DNA of 64,000 nt, taken from contig NZ_JAGIOR010000001.1 in the NCBI RefSeq assembly GCF_017876795.1, positions 4,614,501 to 4,678,500 on the forward strand. Direction: 5' to 3'. The position numbers and the translations under genes are program-made. Below, piece after piece: positions 16,274 to 25,348 of the stretch; position 1 is the first letter of the stretch; each line of letters begins with the position of its first letter. Origin of the DNA: Rhizobium leguminosarum. GTDB taxonomy: Bacteria; Pseudomonadota; Alphaproteobacteria; Rhizobiales; Rhizobiaceae. Under the pieces are notes generated by a model. It had not been told where the DNA came from. It saw only the letters and a program-made list of their open reading frames with translations, and searched no databases.

Positions 16274-16320
16274 ATATCAATCAGCTTCTTTGTTGCAATC
16301 TGCAGCAATCCCGTTGATAT
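16274..16320. promoter_or_regulatory. Candidate LysR-type operator region
   Basis: In the divergent prpF/lysR interval, TTGC-N8-GCAA at 16293-16308 contains a T-N11-A core. It is nested in a wider inverted repeat, ATATCAA (16274-16280) with TTGATAT (16314-16320). This geometry is usual for LysR autoregulatory sites. Inferred from position and symmetry. Confidence 0.5.
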
Positions 16321-16353
16321 GTGAAATGCGAAGTTTAGAGGAACTGATGCGCC

Positions 16354-17265
16354 ATGAGCATTAATTGTGAGATACTGGATCTGCGAGCCTTTCTTTCTGT
16401 GGTTGAATTGGCGAACTTTCACCGCTCAGCCGAAGCTTTGAATTTGTCGCAACCGGCGCTGAGCCGCCGAATACAGAAGCTTGAAGCAGCAATCGGGGCG
16501 CCGCTTCTCGAACGCACGACCCGGCATGTGTCAGCAACGGCGCTCGGCGCCGAACTGATCCCGCTGGTGCGACGTATGCTCGAGGAATTCGACGGATCGC
16601 TGTTTGCCGTGCGCGACGTCGGCGGGCAGCGCAGTGGGTTGGTCACCATCGCCTGCCTGCCGACGGCGGCCTTTTATTTCCTGCCTACGGTCATTAGGCA
16701 GTTCAGCGCAGAATTTCCGAATATACGCTTCCGTATTCTCGATCTGCCAGCGACCGATGGTCTGCAAGCGGTTGCGCGCGGCGAGGTCGAATTCGGCATC
16801 AACATCATGGGCTCGTCTGATCCAGACCTGATCTTCGACAGGCTGATCGAGGACCCTTTCGTTTTGGCCGCGCGCAAGGATCACCCACTGGCGGCAAAGA
16901 GCGAACTCGAATGGAACGATCTTACACCGTATCAACTGATCACGGTGCACAGGTCGAGCGGCAACCGCACGCTCCTCGACGCCGCTCTTGCGAAATCAAA
17001 CCTTAAACTGCGCTGGTCCTATGAGGTGACCCATCTGTCGACCTCCCTTGGTTTAGTGGAGGCCGGGCTGGGGATTTCGGTGCTTCCGAAGCTTGCCACC
17101 CCACAGGAAGATCATCCGTTCCTTGTCACTCGACGGATTCGCAACCCTGAGATATCCCGAACAATAGGTATTGTGCGCCGTCGTGGCGGGACGCTCTCTC
17201 CCGCGGCGGAGCGTTTTTTGAGTATGCTAATTGGCACTTGGGCCGAACCGGCAGTATCGCTCTGA
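16354..17265 (+). CDS. LysR-family transcriptional regulator
   Basis: The 303-residue protein has the LysR HTH at about 8-66 (FLSVVELANFHRSAEALNLS, QPALSRRIQKLEAAIGAPLL) and a periplasmic-binding-like effector domain to about 295 (LVTIACLPTAAFYFLP, VEFGINIMGS, GLGISVLPKLA). It is transcribed divergently from the prpF gene and presumably controls it, with an inducer likely to be a small organic acid. The start at ATG 16354 fits the family. Confidence 0.9.
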   Translation: MSINCEILDLRAFLSVVELANFHRSAEALNLSQPALSRRIQKLEAAIGAPLLERTTRHVSATALGAELIPLVRRMLEEFDGSLFAVRDVGGQRSGLVTIACLPTAAFYFLPTVIRQFSAEFPNIRFRILDLPATDGLQAVARGEVEFGINIMGSSDPDLIFDRLIEDPFVLAARKDHPLAAKSELEWNDLTPYQLITVHRSSGNRTLLDAALAKSNLKLRWSYEVTHLSTSLGLVEAGLGISVLPKLATPQEDHPFLVTRRIRNPEISRTIGIVRRRGGTLSPAAERFLSMLIGTWAEPAVSL

Positions 17266-17394
17266 TATCAGATTGGGAGACTGAACTTTCGACATTTTTT
17301 GCAGCCATTTTTGGAAAAGCTCGGACACAAGAAACGGCGTCAGATGATACCCCTCTCTGTATCCGGGCTCGTAGGTCCCGCGCGCAGGTGTCAT

Positions 17395-18073
17395 CGATGC
17401 GATGGAAGCCAAACGGCGCGAGGAGGCAAACCTCGCCGAACAGACCGGCCAGGCCGATGACGCGGAGGCGCTGCCCTTGCGGTTGCGACCAGCGAGGGTG
17501 AGAAGGCGATCAAGACGTTCATCGCAGATAATGTCGAAAAGCAGTCCGAAGCGGAACGACAGATCGACGAGCAGGAGCAGCAGCTCATCCGGGCACAGAA
17601 AAAGCTGGATAGTATGACAATCAAAAGCCCCATCAACGGGACGGTGCAGACATCTGCCATCACGACCATTGCCCAGGTTGCCACGGCCGGATCGGAGCTG
17701 ATGCGGGTGCCGGAACACGCTGTGCTGGAAATCGAGGCCTATCTGCTGAACGGATATCGGCTTCGTAGTGCCGGGCCAGCCAGCGGTGATCAAAGTTCAA
17801 GCCACGCGCTAAGGAGTGATCGAGGGGAAGGTCACACGGGTTGCGACCGACGCAATTCCAGAACCTGATGCGCAACAGCTTGAAGGTCAGCCGGACAAGC
17901 AGCTCCAGAGCATCATCCCGGTTCAGAACCTGGTGTTTCCGATCACCGTCGTGCCCGACGTCGGTAGCATCGATGTCGATCGTATCTCGGTGGCCCTGTC
18001 CCCTGGCATGGCGGTATCGGTCGAGGTCAAGACGGGCAGCCGGCGTATCCTCGAGTATTTGTTTTCGCCATAG
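17395..18073 (+). pseudogene. HlyD-family type I secretion adaptor, degenerate
   Basis: Pieces of a membrane-fusion protein are spread over several frames. Near 17402 EAKRREEANLAEQ appears; from about 17490 another frame gives the coiled-coil IADNVEKQSEAERQIDEQEQ and LDSMTIKSPINGTVQTSAIT (the lipoyl-like domain), then LEIEAYLLN. Near 17760-17820 the frame shifts again, and VIEGKVTRVATDAIPEPDAQ to VEVKTGSRRILEYLFSP gives the beta-barrel C-terminus. The N-terminal membrane anchor and the partner ABC exporter are absent. It is a relic. Confidence 0.8.
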
Positions 18074-18298
18074 CTGAGGTCTCGTCGGAGGCGATGAAGG
18101 AGCGGTGAAGAGTGTGATGTTCTCGCACGTCAAATCCCAGGATGGACGTACCTAACGTTCGAATCTTTTAGCTGCGCCAGACGCCGAACGACGGGGTCCG
18201 GGTTCCACTCCCATCAAGGCGAGGCAGATTCGTTCGCGATGAGAATCGCAGACGATCAACTGCGATCGGGGCGGTGAACTGACTGAAGCTGGAACTGG

Positions 18299-18641
18299 TT
18301 AACCCGCTACACTGTATATCTTGGCAAGGTCGCAGAGATCCCAATTTCCGCCAGACAAGACCGCACAAACTTTCTCAGCGGGCTTAACGTGGACGGTGCC
18401 TGCCAACAGTGCTCCTATTCCGATGGCGGCGGCGGGTTCAGCGATTAGTTTCGCGTCCCCGGCAAGAGCGCGCATCCCGGCAATGATGTGCTCGTCTTCA
18501 ACAAGAACAATCTCGTCCACATACTTTTCGATAATCGGATAAGGGTTTTGACCCGGAACGCTTATCCTCAGGCCGTCCGCAATCGTGTTCCTCAAGGGAA
18601 GCGATGTGCGCTCCTTGTTTATCCGGCTCTGAAAATACTTA
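18299..18641 (-). pseudogene. PLP-dependent dehydratase, C-terminal part (split by IS5)
   Basis: This is the 3' piece of the gene split by the IS5-family element at 18642-19573. Removing the element and one TTA copy restores a continuous frame: ...PALTPK joins YFQSRINKERTSLPLRNTIA, then DGLRISVPGQNPYPIIEKYV and KVCAVLSGGNWD to the stop at 18299. This part holds the SGGN segment that closes the PLP site in threonine-dehydratase-like enzymes. Confidence 0.85.
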
Positions 18642-19573
18642 GAGCCTGACTCGAAAAGGTTTCAACGATATCCGTACCTTGCCAAGCGTCGTGTCAGGAC
18701 CCGGATGTGGGCGATAGTGACCCAGGCCTCGGCTGAGGCGACGGACTTTTCCCAATCCTTCGCCAATCGTCGGCATCTGCCAAGCCATGCGAAGGTGCGC
18801 TCCACTACCCAGCGACGCGGCAGAACCTCGAAGCCCTTGGCCTTGTCGGTCCGCTTGACGATCTGGAGAGTGAACGCAGCGATCTTTTGCAGTGCGCCCC
18901 TCAGCTTCGGTCCGGCATAACCACCATCGGCGAAGATATGTCTCAGCCACGGCCAGCGCTTGAGAATGGTTTTGAGAACCGCAGGCGCGCCGTCGCGATC
19001 CTGAATATCGGCGCTGTGAACCATGAGGCCGACCATCAGTCCGAGCGTGTCGACGACGATATGACGCTTGCGTCCCTTTATCTTCTTGCCCGCGTCATAG
19101 CCCGAAATTCCGCCGCTTTCCGTGGTTTTCACGCTTTGACTGTCGATCACGCCCGCAGACGGCGAGGCTTCCCGACCTTCCAAGTCACGCGCCTCCATCA
19201 CAAGATGATGGTTGATCCGACCCCATAACCCTGTCGCTCGCCATTCATAGAAATAGGACTGCACAGTTGTAAAAGGTGGAAAATCTCTGGGCATCATCCG
19301 CCACTGGCACCCCGTCGTGGCGATGTAAAGCAACGCATTCACGACCTCGCGAAGATCGGTACTGCGCGGCCTGCCCAACCGCCTCGGTCCAGGCAGGCAA
19401 GGCGAGATCAATCCCCACTCCCGGTCCGTCAGATCGCTTGCATACCGCACTGTGCGTCGGGCATATTGCCGACGGGTGAAATCAGTCCAGCCCATTGTGG
19501 TCTCCGTTCGTCCTAAGCAAACAAACAGAATCACAACTGGCTGATTTCACTCAACTCTTTTTCGGTCAGGCTC
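18642..19573 (-). mobile_element. IS5-family insertion sequence, complete
   Basis: The 932-base element has terminal inverted repeats GAGCCTGACTCGAAAAGGTT (from 18642) and GAGCCTGACCGAAAAAGAGT (reverse complement, from 19573). It is flanked by a 3-base TTA duplication (18639-18641 and 19574-19576), the TNA-type target of the IS427/IS1031 branch of IS5. It carries one intact transposase and splits a dehydratase gene precisely. Confidence 0.92.
18662..19495 (-). CDS. IS5-family transposase
   Basis: From MGWTDFTRRQYARRTVRYAS (ATG 19495) the protein is 277 residues. It has the DUF4096 N-terminal domain (DLTDREWGLISPCLPG) and a DDE core: Asp in GVIDSQSVKT, Asp in IFADGGYAG, Glu in RRWVVERTFAWLGRCRR. 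The frame is open slightly further upstream to 19534, but the MGWT start fits relatives. All three catalytic residues are present, so the element may be active. Confidence 0.92.
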   Translation of the reverse strand: MGWTDFTRRQYARRTVRYASDLTDREWGLISPCLPGPRRLGRPRSTDLREVVNALLYIATTGCQWRMMPRDFPPFTTVQSYFYEWRATGLWGRINHHLVMEARDLEGREASPSAGVIDSQSVKTTESGGISGYDAGKKIKGRKRHIVVDTLGLMVGLMVHSADIQDRDGAPAVLKTILKRWPWLRHIFADGGYAGPKLRGALQKIAAFTLQIVKRTDKAKGFEVLPRRWVVERTFAWLGRCRRLAKDWEKSVASAEAWVTIAHIRVLTRRLARYGYR

Positions 19574-20205
19574 TTAGGTGTCAAGGCAGGCTCTACCCCG
19601 ATAACGCGCACCGACGGCTTCGTTTCTTTGACGGCGGTAGCGATTCCCGAGATTAGCCCGCCGCCGCCAATGGGAACAATGACCGTATCTACATCGGTGA
19701 GGTCCTGCAGTATCTCGCAGCCGATCGTTCCCTGACCGGCCATCACGACCGGGTCCTCAAAAGCGTGAACAGCCGCGTAATGGTTTTCTTCGGCGATTTC
19801 ATACACCCTTTTCCATCTAGCGGCGGTGTCGCCATCGAAAAGAACGACTTCTGCCCCGAGCGCCTTTGTATTTTCAATCTTGATTTTGGGTGTGGTGACC
19901 GGAAGTACCAAGATCGCTTTTACGCCAAGCATCCTGGCGGCATAAGCAAGCCCCTGGGCATGATTGCCCGACGAAGTCGCAATAATGCCGTTTGCGATCT
20001 CTTCTCTCGACAGCGAAAGAGCCTTGTTTAGAGCGCCGCGAATTTTAAATGCGCCAGTAATCTGCAGAGTTTCCGGTTTGAGATAGAGCTGACAACCAGC
20101 GGCTTTTTCTATTTTTTCCGCGCGCAAAAGCGGCGTGTGCCGGATGTGCGGTTTCAGCCGTTCCCGAGCCTCACGGATGTCCTGAATGGTGGGATAGTTG
20201 CGCAT
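19574..20205 (-). pseudogene. PLP-dependent threonine dehydratase-like enzyme, N-terminal part (split by IS5)
   Basis: The N-terminal ~211 residues contain the PLP Lys in ITGAFKIRGALNKA, the SSGNHAQGLAYAA phosphate/substrate loop, and VPIGGGGLISGIA. The protein family is the fold-type II threonine dehydratase/serine racemase group. At 19576 the IS5-family element interrupts it; the open frame runs only ~14 codons into the element. Its start lies 5 bases after the ornithine-cyclodeaminase-like gene stop, so the two were an operon. EutB of ectoine catabolism and BhcB of the hydroxyaspartate cycle are relatives; which one this was cannot be decided here. Confidence 0.87.
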
Positions 20206-20210
20206 GGTGA

Positions 20211-21203
20211 TTACTCAAAAAACTGGAAGAAAGTGCCGACGTTATTGGTTATTGCGTTCTGATAAATTTTGCTGGCGGTCGTATTGTCTTGTATGGCCAT
20301 CCCCGTGGAGTCGAAAATCGTGATCTCGTCATCACGTTCTCGTCCCGGCTTCCTTCCCAACAACACCTCGCCGATTTCGCCATGGATGTCGTTTTTGGTG
20401 ATGATGTTTTTATTCAGCGGGTGCCAAGTCTCGCCCTTTTCTGTGCATTGTGAGAGCGAGTCGACGATAATTTTTGCGTTTCTGAAAATCTCCGGATCTA
20501 GCTCCTGTTTGCCGCGTTGATCCGTGCCGATTGCAACGATGTGGGTGCCTGGTTTTACCCAATCGGCTTGCACGAGCGACCCTTTCCCCCTGGTCGTCGT
20601 GATCAAGATATCGGCCTGCTCAACCGCCTCCTTCTTAGAGTTTGCGACGATGACGGGAATGCCGAATTCGCGCTCGATGTCCGCCTTGTATTTGGAGCTT
20701 GTTTCCTGGGTGCTGTCCCAGGCGTGAATTTCTTCAATCTTCATGATTTCGGCGATTGCCCGGATTTGCATTCTCGCCTGATTACCTGTGCCGATGGATG
20801 CGATCGTCATGGCGTTTTTTCTCGCCAGCGCTTTGACGGAGACGGCTCCCGCCGCCCCCGTTCTGAGGCCAGTGATCAAGCTTCCATCCATGATACAAAT
20901 CAACGCACAGCTCCGGGCATCAAACAGGAGAATGGTGCCCATGCTATTCGGCACGCCGTGTTCCGCCGGGTTGTTGGTGAACCCTCCAGAGTGCGCTTTC
21001 ATAGAGATGATCTCAGCGGCTTTATTATAGCCAAGCTTGAAGTCGATTTCTCCACGCAGCGAGGGGGAATGTATCCCGATATAGTCGGGCTGTTCCACCT
21101 GATCGCTGCTGAAGGCTTTGTAAGCCTCTCCGACCGCGCCGATGACTTCCGTCATGCCGAAGAGCCGTCTTACATCATCCTTCCTGAGCAACAGGGTTTT
21201 CAT
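20211..21203 (-). CDS. Ornithine cyclodeaminase / mu-crystallin family protein
   Basis: The intact 330-residue protein has the OCD/Mu-crystallin family core: [37 protein letters not shown] with the substrate Arg, and the NAD(P) loop [15 protein letters not shown] at about 135-145. The family includes ornithine cyclodeaminase, alanine dehydrogenase, imine reductases and EutC. It forms an operon with the dehydratase 5 bases downstream, and an aminotransferase fragment lies upstream. The trio resembles amino-acid/ectoine-type catabolic sets, but gene order and aminotransferase type differ from the eut operons I know. Its dehydratase partner is disrupted. Confidence 0.85.
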   Translation of the reverse strand: MKTLLLRKDDVRRLFGMTEVIGAVGEAYKAFSSDQVEQPDYIGIHSPSLRGEIDFKLGYNKAAEIISMKAHSGGFTNNPAEHGVPNSMGTILLFDARSCALICIMDGSLITGLRTGAAGAVSVKALARKNAMTIASIGTGNQARMQIRAIAEIMKIEEIHAWDSTQETSSKYKADIEREFGIPVIVANSKKEAVEQADILITTTRGKGSLVQADWVKPGTHIVAIGTDQRGKQELDPEIFRNAKIIVDSLSQCTEKGETWHPLNKNIITKNDIHGEIGEVLLGRKPGRERDDEITIFDSTGMAIQDNTTASKIYQNAITNNVGTFFQFFE

Positions 21204-21473
21204 TCATGACCTCTCTTCTTACGATTCATGGAATGCATCGGCACAGCAGCGCTGTACCGCAATCACCATAATGGGAGAGCGGGGAGACCAGTGGCCGTAT
21301 TAGCCGCGACCCGAAGCAGATTGTTTTGTAACACATAGGGGTCTTGGCAGAGAGTTGCGGCAGGCGTCTTTCCGAGCATGGACGTAAGCGCGGAGGCTCC
21401 GCCACGGTCGGCATGTGATGCGGCGCGGCAAAGGTTAAGGAAAACGCGTCGCGCATGGCTGTGCGTCGGGAGG

Positions 21474-21876
21474 AAGGGCCAACAATGTTTCTTTGGCCGC
21501 TGCCTCGGCTGTACTTGACGTTATCGAGAACGAAAATCTTATGCAAAACGCGCGGAAGACAGGTGATTACCTGCTCGCAGGAATGGACAGCTTGAAAGAG
21601 AGGTTCACTTCGATTGGAGATGTACGAGGCAGTGGCTTGTTTCTCGGGTTGGAGTTTGTAGGTAATCAGGGCAGCCGCGAGCCAGATGGCCTCCTCGCGC
21701 TGAAGGTTGTTAATGGGCTTCGTGATCGGCGTGTATTGATAAGTGCCTCAGGACTAAATGGTAATGTTCTCAAAATTCGACCACCGCTCCCTTTCACTTG
21801 CGAGAATGCTGATGTGTTACTCGATGCGCTGCATGATGCTCTTGGCGAAATAGAACGCACCAGACCGAACCGGTAG
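21474..21876 (+). pseudogene. Class III aminotransferase, C-terminal fragment (copy 2)
   Basis: From about 21477 to the stop at 21876 the sequence is a second copy of the aminotransferase 3' end at 12207-12593, nearly identical over long stretches and differing by scattered substitutions that are mostly silent. It encodes NNVSLAAASAVLDVIENENL and GLFLGLEFVGNQGSREPDGL in one frame. No start or PLP-Lys region precedes it; homology ends abruptly at about 21477. It is therefore a 5'-truncated paralogue, not an intact gene. The two copies bracket the ~9 kb block of importer, PrpF, HlyD and dehydratase genes. Confidence 0.85.
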
Positions 21877-22022
21877 CAGCTGTTCCGCTGATGTTGACGC
21901 CGAGACGCAAAGAGAACTGCTAGTGGGTGTCACTCACGGCTTCCCATTTTTCTGCCAAGCCAGAGTCGGAATCCAACGCGATCGTGCATTATACATCCGG
22001 GGGCAGAGCCGACACCACGATG

Positions 22023-23384
22023 TTAGGCGCTGACACGCTCCACCATGGCCGGATCGTGATAGTTCTCGTGCAGGAAGCGTAACGTGGCGATACCGTCGGC
22101 CGGACGGCCGAAGTGATAGCCCTGCCCCATGCCGCAGCCGAGCGTGCGCAGCTTCACCGCTTCGGCGTAATCCTCGATGCCCTCCGCCACGACTTCCAGG
22201 TCCAGGCCCTCGCACATGGTCAGGATCGCCTTGATGATGTGTTCGGAGGCGCGGTCGGAGTTGATGCGGGAGACGAAGGCACGGTCGATCTTGATCTTGT
22301 CGAAGATGAAGTCGCGCAGGCGCCCGAGGCTCGACTGGCCGGTGCCGAAATCGTCAAGCGAAATGCGCACACCGGCGGCGCGCAAATCGGCGATGATGCG
22401 GTGGGCGGTATCGGCCGAGCTCATGACTGCGGTCTCGGTGATCTCCAGCTCCAGGCGATGCGGATCGAAACCGACACGGCCGAGGATCGACAGGACGCTG
22501 CTGCTCGTGCCCGGATCCATCAGCTGGGCCGAGGAGAGATTGAACGACAGAAACAGTTCGCGCGGCCAGGAAAGGGCGGCTTCGGCAGCTTTGCGCAGCA
22601 GCGCCTCCGACAGCGCATCGATGAAGCCGCGCTCTTCGGCGAGCGGCACGAAGACGCCGGGCGAGACGAAGCCGAGATCGGGATCGTTCCAGCGGGCGAG
22701 CGCCTCGAAGCCGACGACCTGATTGTTGGAGAGCGAGACGATCGGCTGGAAATGCACGTCGATTGCGTCGGAGATGATGGCGTTTCTAAGCGCCTGCTCC
22801 AGCTGCGTCGCACGCTTCATTTCCTGGGCGATCTCGCGCGAATAGACGGTGACCTGGCCACGGCCGCGACGCTTGGAACGGTAGAGTGCGGTTTCGGCGC
22901 TCTTCAGCAATTCCTCGCAATCTTCTCCGGCGAACGGGTAGATGGCAAAGCCGAGCGAGGCGGAGAGGCGGACGTTGCGGTCGCCGAGGTCATAGGGCGC
23001 CGACAGCACCTCGCGGATCATCTGGCCGAATTTCTCGGCACTCGCACGCTCGAAAATCAGCGGCAGCACGAAGGCGAATTCATCTCCGTCATGGCGGGTA
23101 ACCAGCGCGCCATCAGGAATGCAGGCCCTGAGGCGATGAGCGACCTGGCACAGGATTTCATCGCCGGCCGTCGAGCCGAAGAGATCGTTGATCGGCTTGA
23201 AGCTGTCGAGGTTGGCGATGCCGATGGTGAAGGGAGCCGGATCGCTGGCGCGCTCCGACGAGATCTGCAAGACCTTGTCCCGCATACGATTGCGGTTTCC
23301 CAATCCGGTCAGCGGATCGGTATAGGCCATTGCCTGAAGCTCATTCTGACCGACGGTCGAGAAGGCCATTTCCGCCGATTTCAT
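22023..23384 (-). CDS. GGDEF/EAL domain protein (cyclic-di-GMP turnover)
   Basis: From ATG 23384 (MKSAEMAFSTVGQNELQAMA) the protein is 453 residues with no membrane segment. The GGDEF domain is at about 20-185 (DPLTGLGNRNRMRD), but its signature reads HDGDEF instead of GGDEF. The EAL domain at about 195-440 has EALARW, the metal-binding DDFGTG, KIDRAFV and VVAEGIED. It is probably a c-di-GMP phosphodiesterase with a degenerate cyclase domain that may bind GTP or act as regulator. A frame open to 23438 exists, but the Met at 23384 fits better. Confidence 0.88.
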   Translation of the reverse strand: MKSAEMAFSTVGQNELQAMAYTDPLTGLGNRNRMRDKVLQISSERASDPAPFTIGIANLDSFKPINDLFGSTAGDEILCQVAHRLRACIPDGALVTRHDGDEFAFVLPLIFERASAEKFGQMIREVLSAPYDLGDRNVRLSASLGFAIYPFAGEDCEELLKSAETALYRSKRRGRGQVTVYSREIAQEMKRATQLEQALRNAIISDAIDVHFQPIVSLSNNQVVGFEALARWNDPDLGFVSPGVFVPLAEERGFIDALSEALLRKAAEAALSWPRELFLSFNLSSAQLMDPGTSSSVLSILGRVGFDPHRLELEITETAVMSSADTAHRIIADLRAAGVRISLDDFGTGQSSLGRLRDFIFDKIKIDRAFVSRINSDRASEHIIKAILTMCEGLDLEVVAEGIEDYAEAVKLRTLGCGMGQGYHFGRPADGIATLRFLHENYHDPAMVERVSA

Positions 23385-23512
23385 TATCCACCCGAGCTTT
23401 CCCGCGCCACGCAGAGAATGACCGGCATATCTTAACAATTCGATAGTAAATCAGCAGCCCTTGCCGCTCGGACCCTCCGAAATCCAGGGAGTTGACGGCT
23501 ATTTCCGGGACT

Positions 23513-23625
23513 AGAGCATGATGCCGAAAAGTGTGAGCGGTTTTCTTATGACATCATGCTCTAACTCTATAATGTAGAACAGGATTCAGATTTTAGGCCG
23601 ACCCGGCCTAAAATCATCCTGTTCT
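23513..23625 (+). repeat. RIME-like interspersed repeat, copy B
   Basis: The first palindrome begins AGAGCATGATGCCGAAAAGT and closes with CATCATGCTCT. The second begins GAACAGGATTCAGATTTTAG and closes with its complement ending ATCCTGTTC. It fills the gap between the GGDEF/EAL and PAS-receiver genes and touches the stop codon of the latter, so its second palindrome may double as that gene's terminator. Confidence 0.85.
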
Positions 23626-25348
23626 AGCCTCGCGCTCGCACGGCCTCTTCCATCAGGTATCTCTGAAATACAGCCTCAAGCATGTCAGGGCTGACGGGTT
23701 TCATGATGACATCGTCCATGCCTGATTTCGCGCATTCGGCGCGGTCTCGTTCGAAGGCCTGGGTAAGCACGCCGATGATCGGGGTGCGGGTTCCACTGCC
23801 GGTTTCCTCCATCTGCCGGATAAGGCGGGCGGCCTCGAAGCCGTTGAAGCCCGGCAGGGAAATATCCATCAGCACGATCTGCGGCCGGTGCTCGGCCCAC
23901 AGGCGCACGACCTCGTCGCCGGTTGCCGCGATCATATGGCGATAACCAAGGCCTTCGAGGATCTGCGAAAAAACGATCTGGTTGATATCATTGTCTTCGG
24001 CGACGAGAACTTGCAGGCCGACGACGTCGTCGGAAATGCTGATCTCCCAATCCGTATCCGCGCCGGCGCCACTATTGCGGCTGTTGCGGTTGAAATGGCG
24101 AGCGATCTGGAAGGTGAGCTCGTTGGCGATCTGGAAGCCGTCCATGACCAGCGCCGGGATACCGTATTGTTCGGCAAGCTCGAGGCAGCGCATGCCCATC
24201 TGATTATCGATGATCAGCAGATCGAGCGAAATGCCGGAGGAGGTGGCAATTTCCAGGAACCGCTCCTCCTCGTCCTCGCCACGGACCGAGCAGGATTCGA
24301 AACCGTATTTCGACAGCGTCCGCAGCGCGGCGGTCTCGGCGGCTAGGTCGGCAGTGACGACGAGGACCTTGCGGCCGGAGAAATTCTCCGGAACGATCGC
24401 TTCCATCGCCGCCGGCTCGCGACGCTCGACGGCGCTCGGCGCCGGCACATAGGCCCGGCGATAGCTTTGATTGCTGGAGGTGGTGATCGCGGATGCACGG
24501 CCGAACTCGTCGAGATCGGCGCCGTCGCGTGGCAGGTCCTGCGTGGTCGACACCAGAAAATAGCGGCCCGACTTGCCAATGCGGTGCTTGCGGCTGACGA
24601 TGTCGCGCTCGATACCGTCGCGGGAGATCTGCCGCTGGCGGGAGATCGACATCTCGCCGGTCTCCAGCACATGACGATCGCTTTCCTCGAAGCGTTTGGC
24701 GATCTCTTCCGAAAAAAGATCGGCGCTCTTGCGCCCGAGCACCTCGTCGGCGGTGGTCTGATATTTCTCGCAGAAGGCGAGGTTGACCGCGACGTAGGTG
24801 AGGTTGCGGTCCTTGACGAAGAGCGGGAACGGCAGATTGTCGAGAATGTCCTCGGTGAGCTGCACGCGCTCGAGATCCGAGCGCCATTGCTCTTCGCGTT
24901 TCTTGTCCTCGGAAATGTCGGAAATGATGGTGACGCCGTAACCGCCCGGCAGCCGGCGTTTGACGAAACGGACCCAGCTGTCGGTACCGTGGCGCTCGAC
25001 GGAGTCAAAGCGCTCGCGCCAATGCGAGGCGATTTTCTGCGACAGCCAGTCCTCGCGGCTCAGCGAGCCGCGCTGTTTCACATCATATTGCTGGCGAATG
25101 CCGATGTCGTACATCGCGCCGAGGAAATCGCGAAGCCGCGTCCCGGGCTTCAGCATTTCGGGCGGCAGTGGGAAAAATTCCAGCGTCTGGCGGCTGGCGA
25201 AGATCAGATGATCGTTCTTGTCATAGATGATGAAAGCTGCCGCAAGGCTGTCGCACACCACATCGAAAAGCGCCGTCTGCAGATCGGCCTCGGCGGAAAT
25301 CCCGTCGGTTTCCGATGATGTGTCCGCCTTTTCGAAGCCGGCACTCAT
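23624..25348 (-). CDS. PAS-PAS-receiver protein without histidine kinase domain
   Basis: From ATG 25348 (MSAGFEKADTSSETDGISAE) the protein is 574 residues. A PAS domain lies at about 20-145 (FIIYDKNDHLIFAS...), a second at about 155-270 (LPFPLFVKDRNLTYVAVN). A degenerate receiver-like domain at about 320-425 (RKVLVVTADLAAETAALRTL, LDLLIIDNQMG) follows, then an intact receiver at about 447-565 with phospho-acceptor Asp in IVLMDISLPG and Lys in VIMKPV. No HisKA/HATPase or output domain is present, so it must work with a separate kinase or partner. A GTG start at 25363 is an alternative. Confidence 0.82.
   Translation of the reverse strand: MSAGFEKADTSSETDGISAEADLQTALFDVVCDSLAAAFIIYDKNDHLIFASRQTLEFFPLPPEMLKPGTRLRDFLGAMYDIGIRQQYDVKQRGSLSREDWLSQKIASHWRERFDSVERHGTDSWVRFVKRRLPGGYGVTIISDISEDKKREEQWRSDLERVQLTEDILDNLPFPLFVKDRNLTYVAVNLAFCEKYQTTADEVLGRKSADLFSEEIAKRFEESDRHVLETGEMSISRQRQISRDGIERDIVSRKHRIGKSGRYFLVSTTQDLPRDGADLDEFGRASAITTSSNQSYRRAYVPAPSAVERREPAAMEAIVPENFSGRKVLVVTADLAAETAALRTLSKYGFESCSVRGEDEEERFLEIATSSGISLDLLIIDNQMGMRCLELAEQYGIPALVMDGFQIANELTFQIARHFNRNSRNSGAGADTDWEISISDDVVGLQVLVAEDNDINQIVFSQILEGLGYRHMIAATGDEVVRLWAEHRPQIVLMDISLPGFNGFEAARLIRQMEETGSGTRTPIIGVLTQAFERDRAECAKSGMDDVIMKPVSPDMLEAVFQRYLMEEAVRARG

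Noticed and set aside
6800..21900. The island considered as an integrative element or genomic island with integrase and tRNA target
   Set aside because: No integrase, tRNA gene or attachment-site repeat is visible; only transposases and relics are present.
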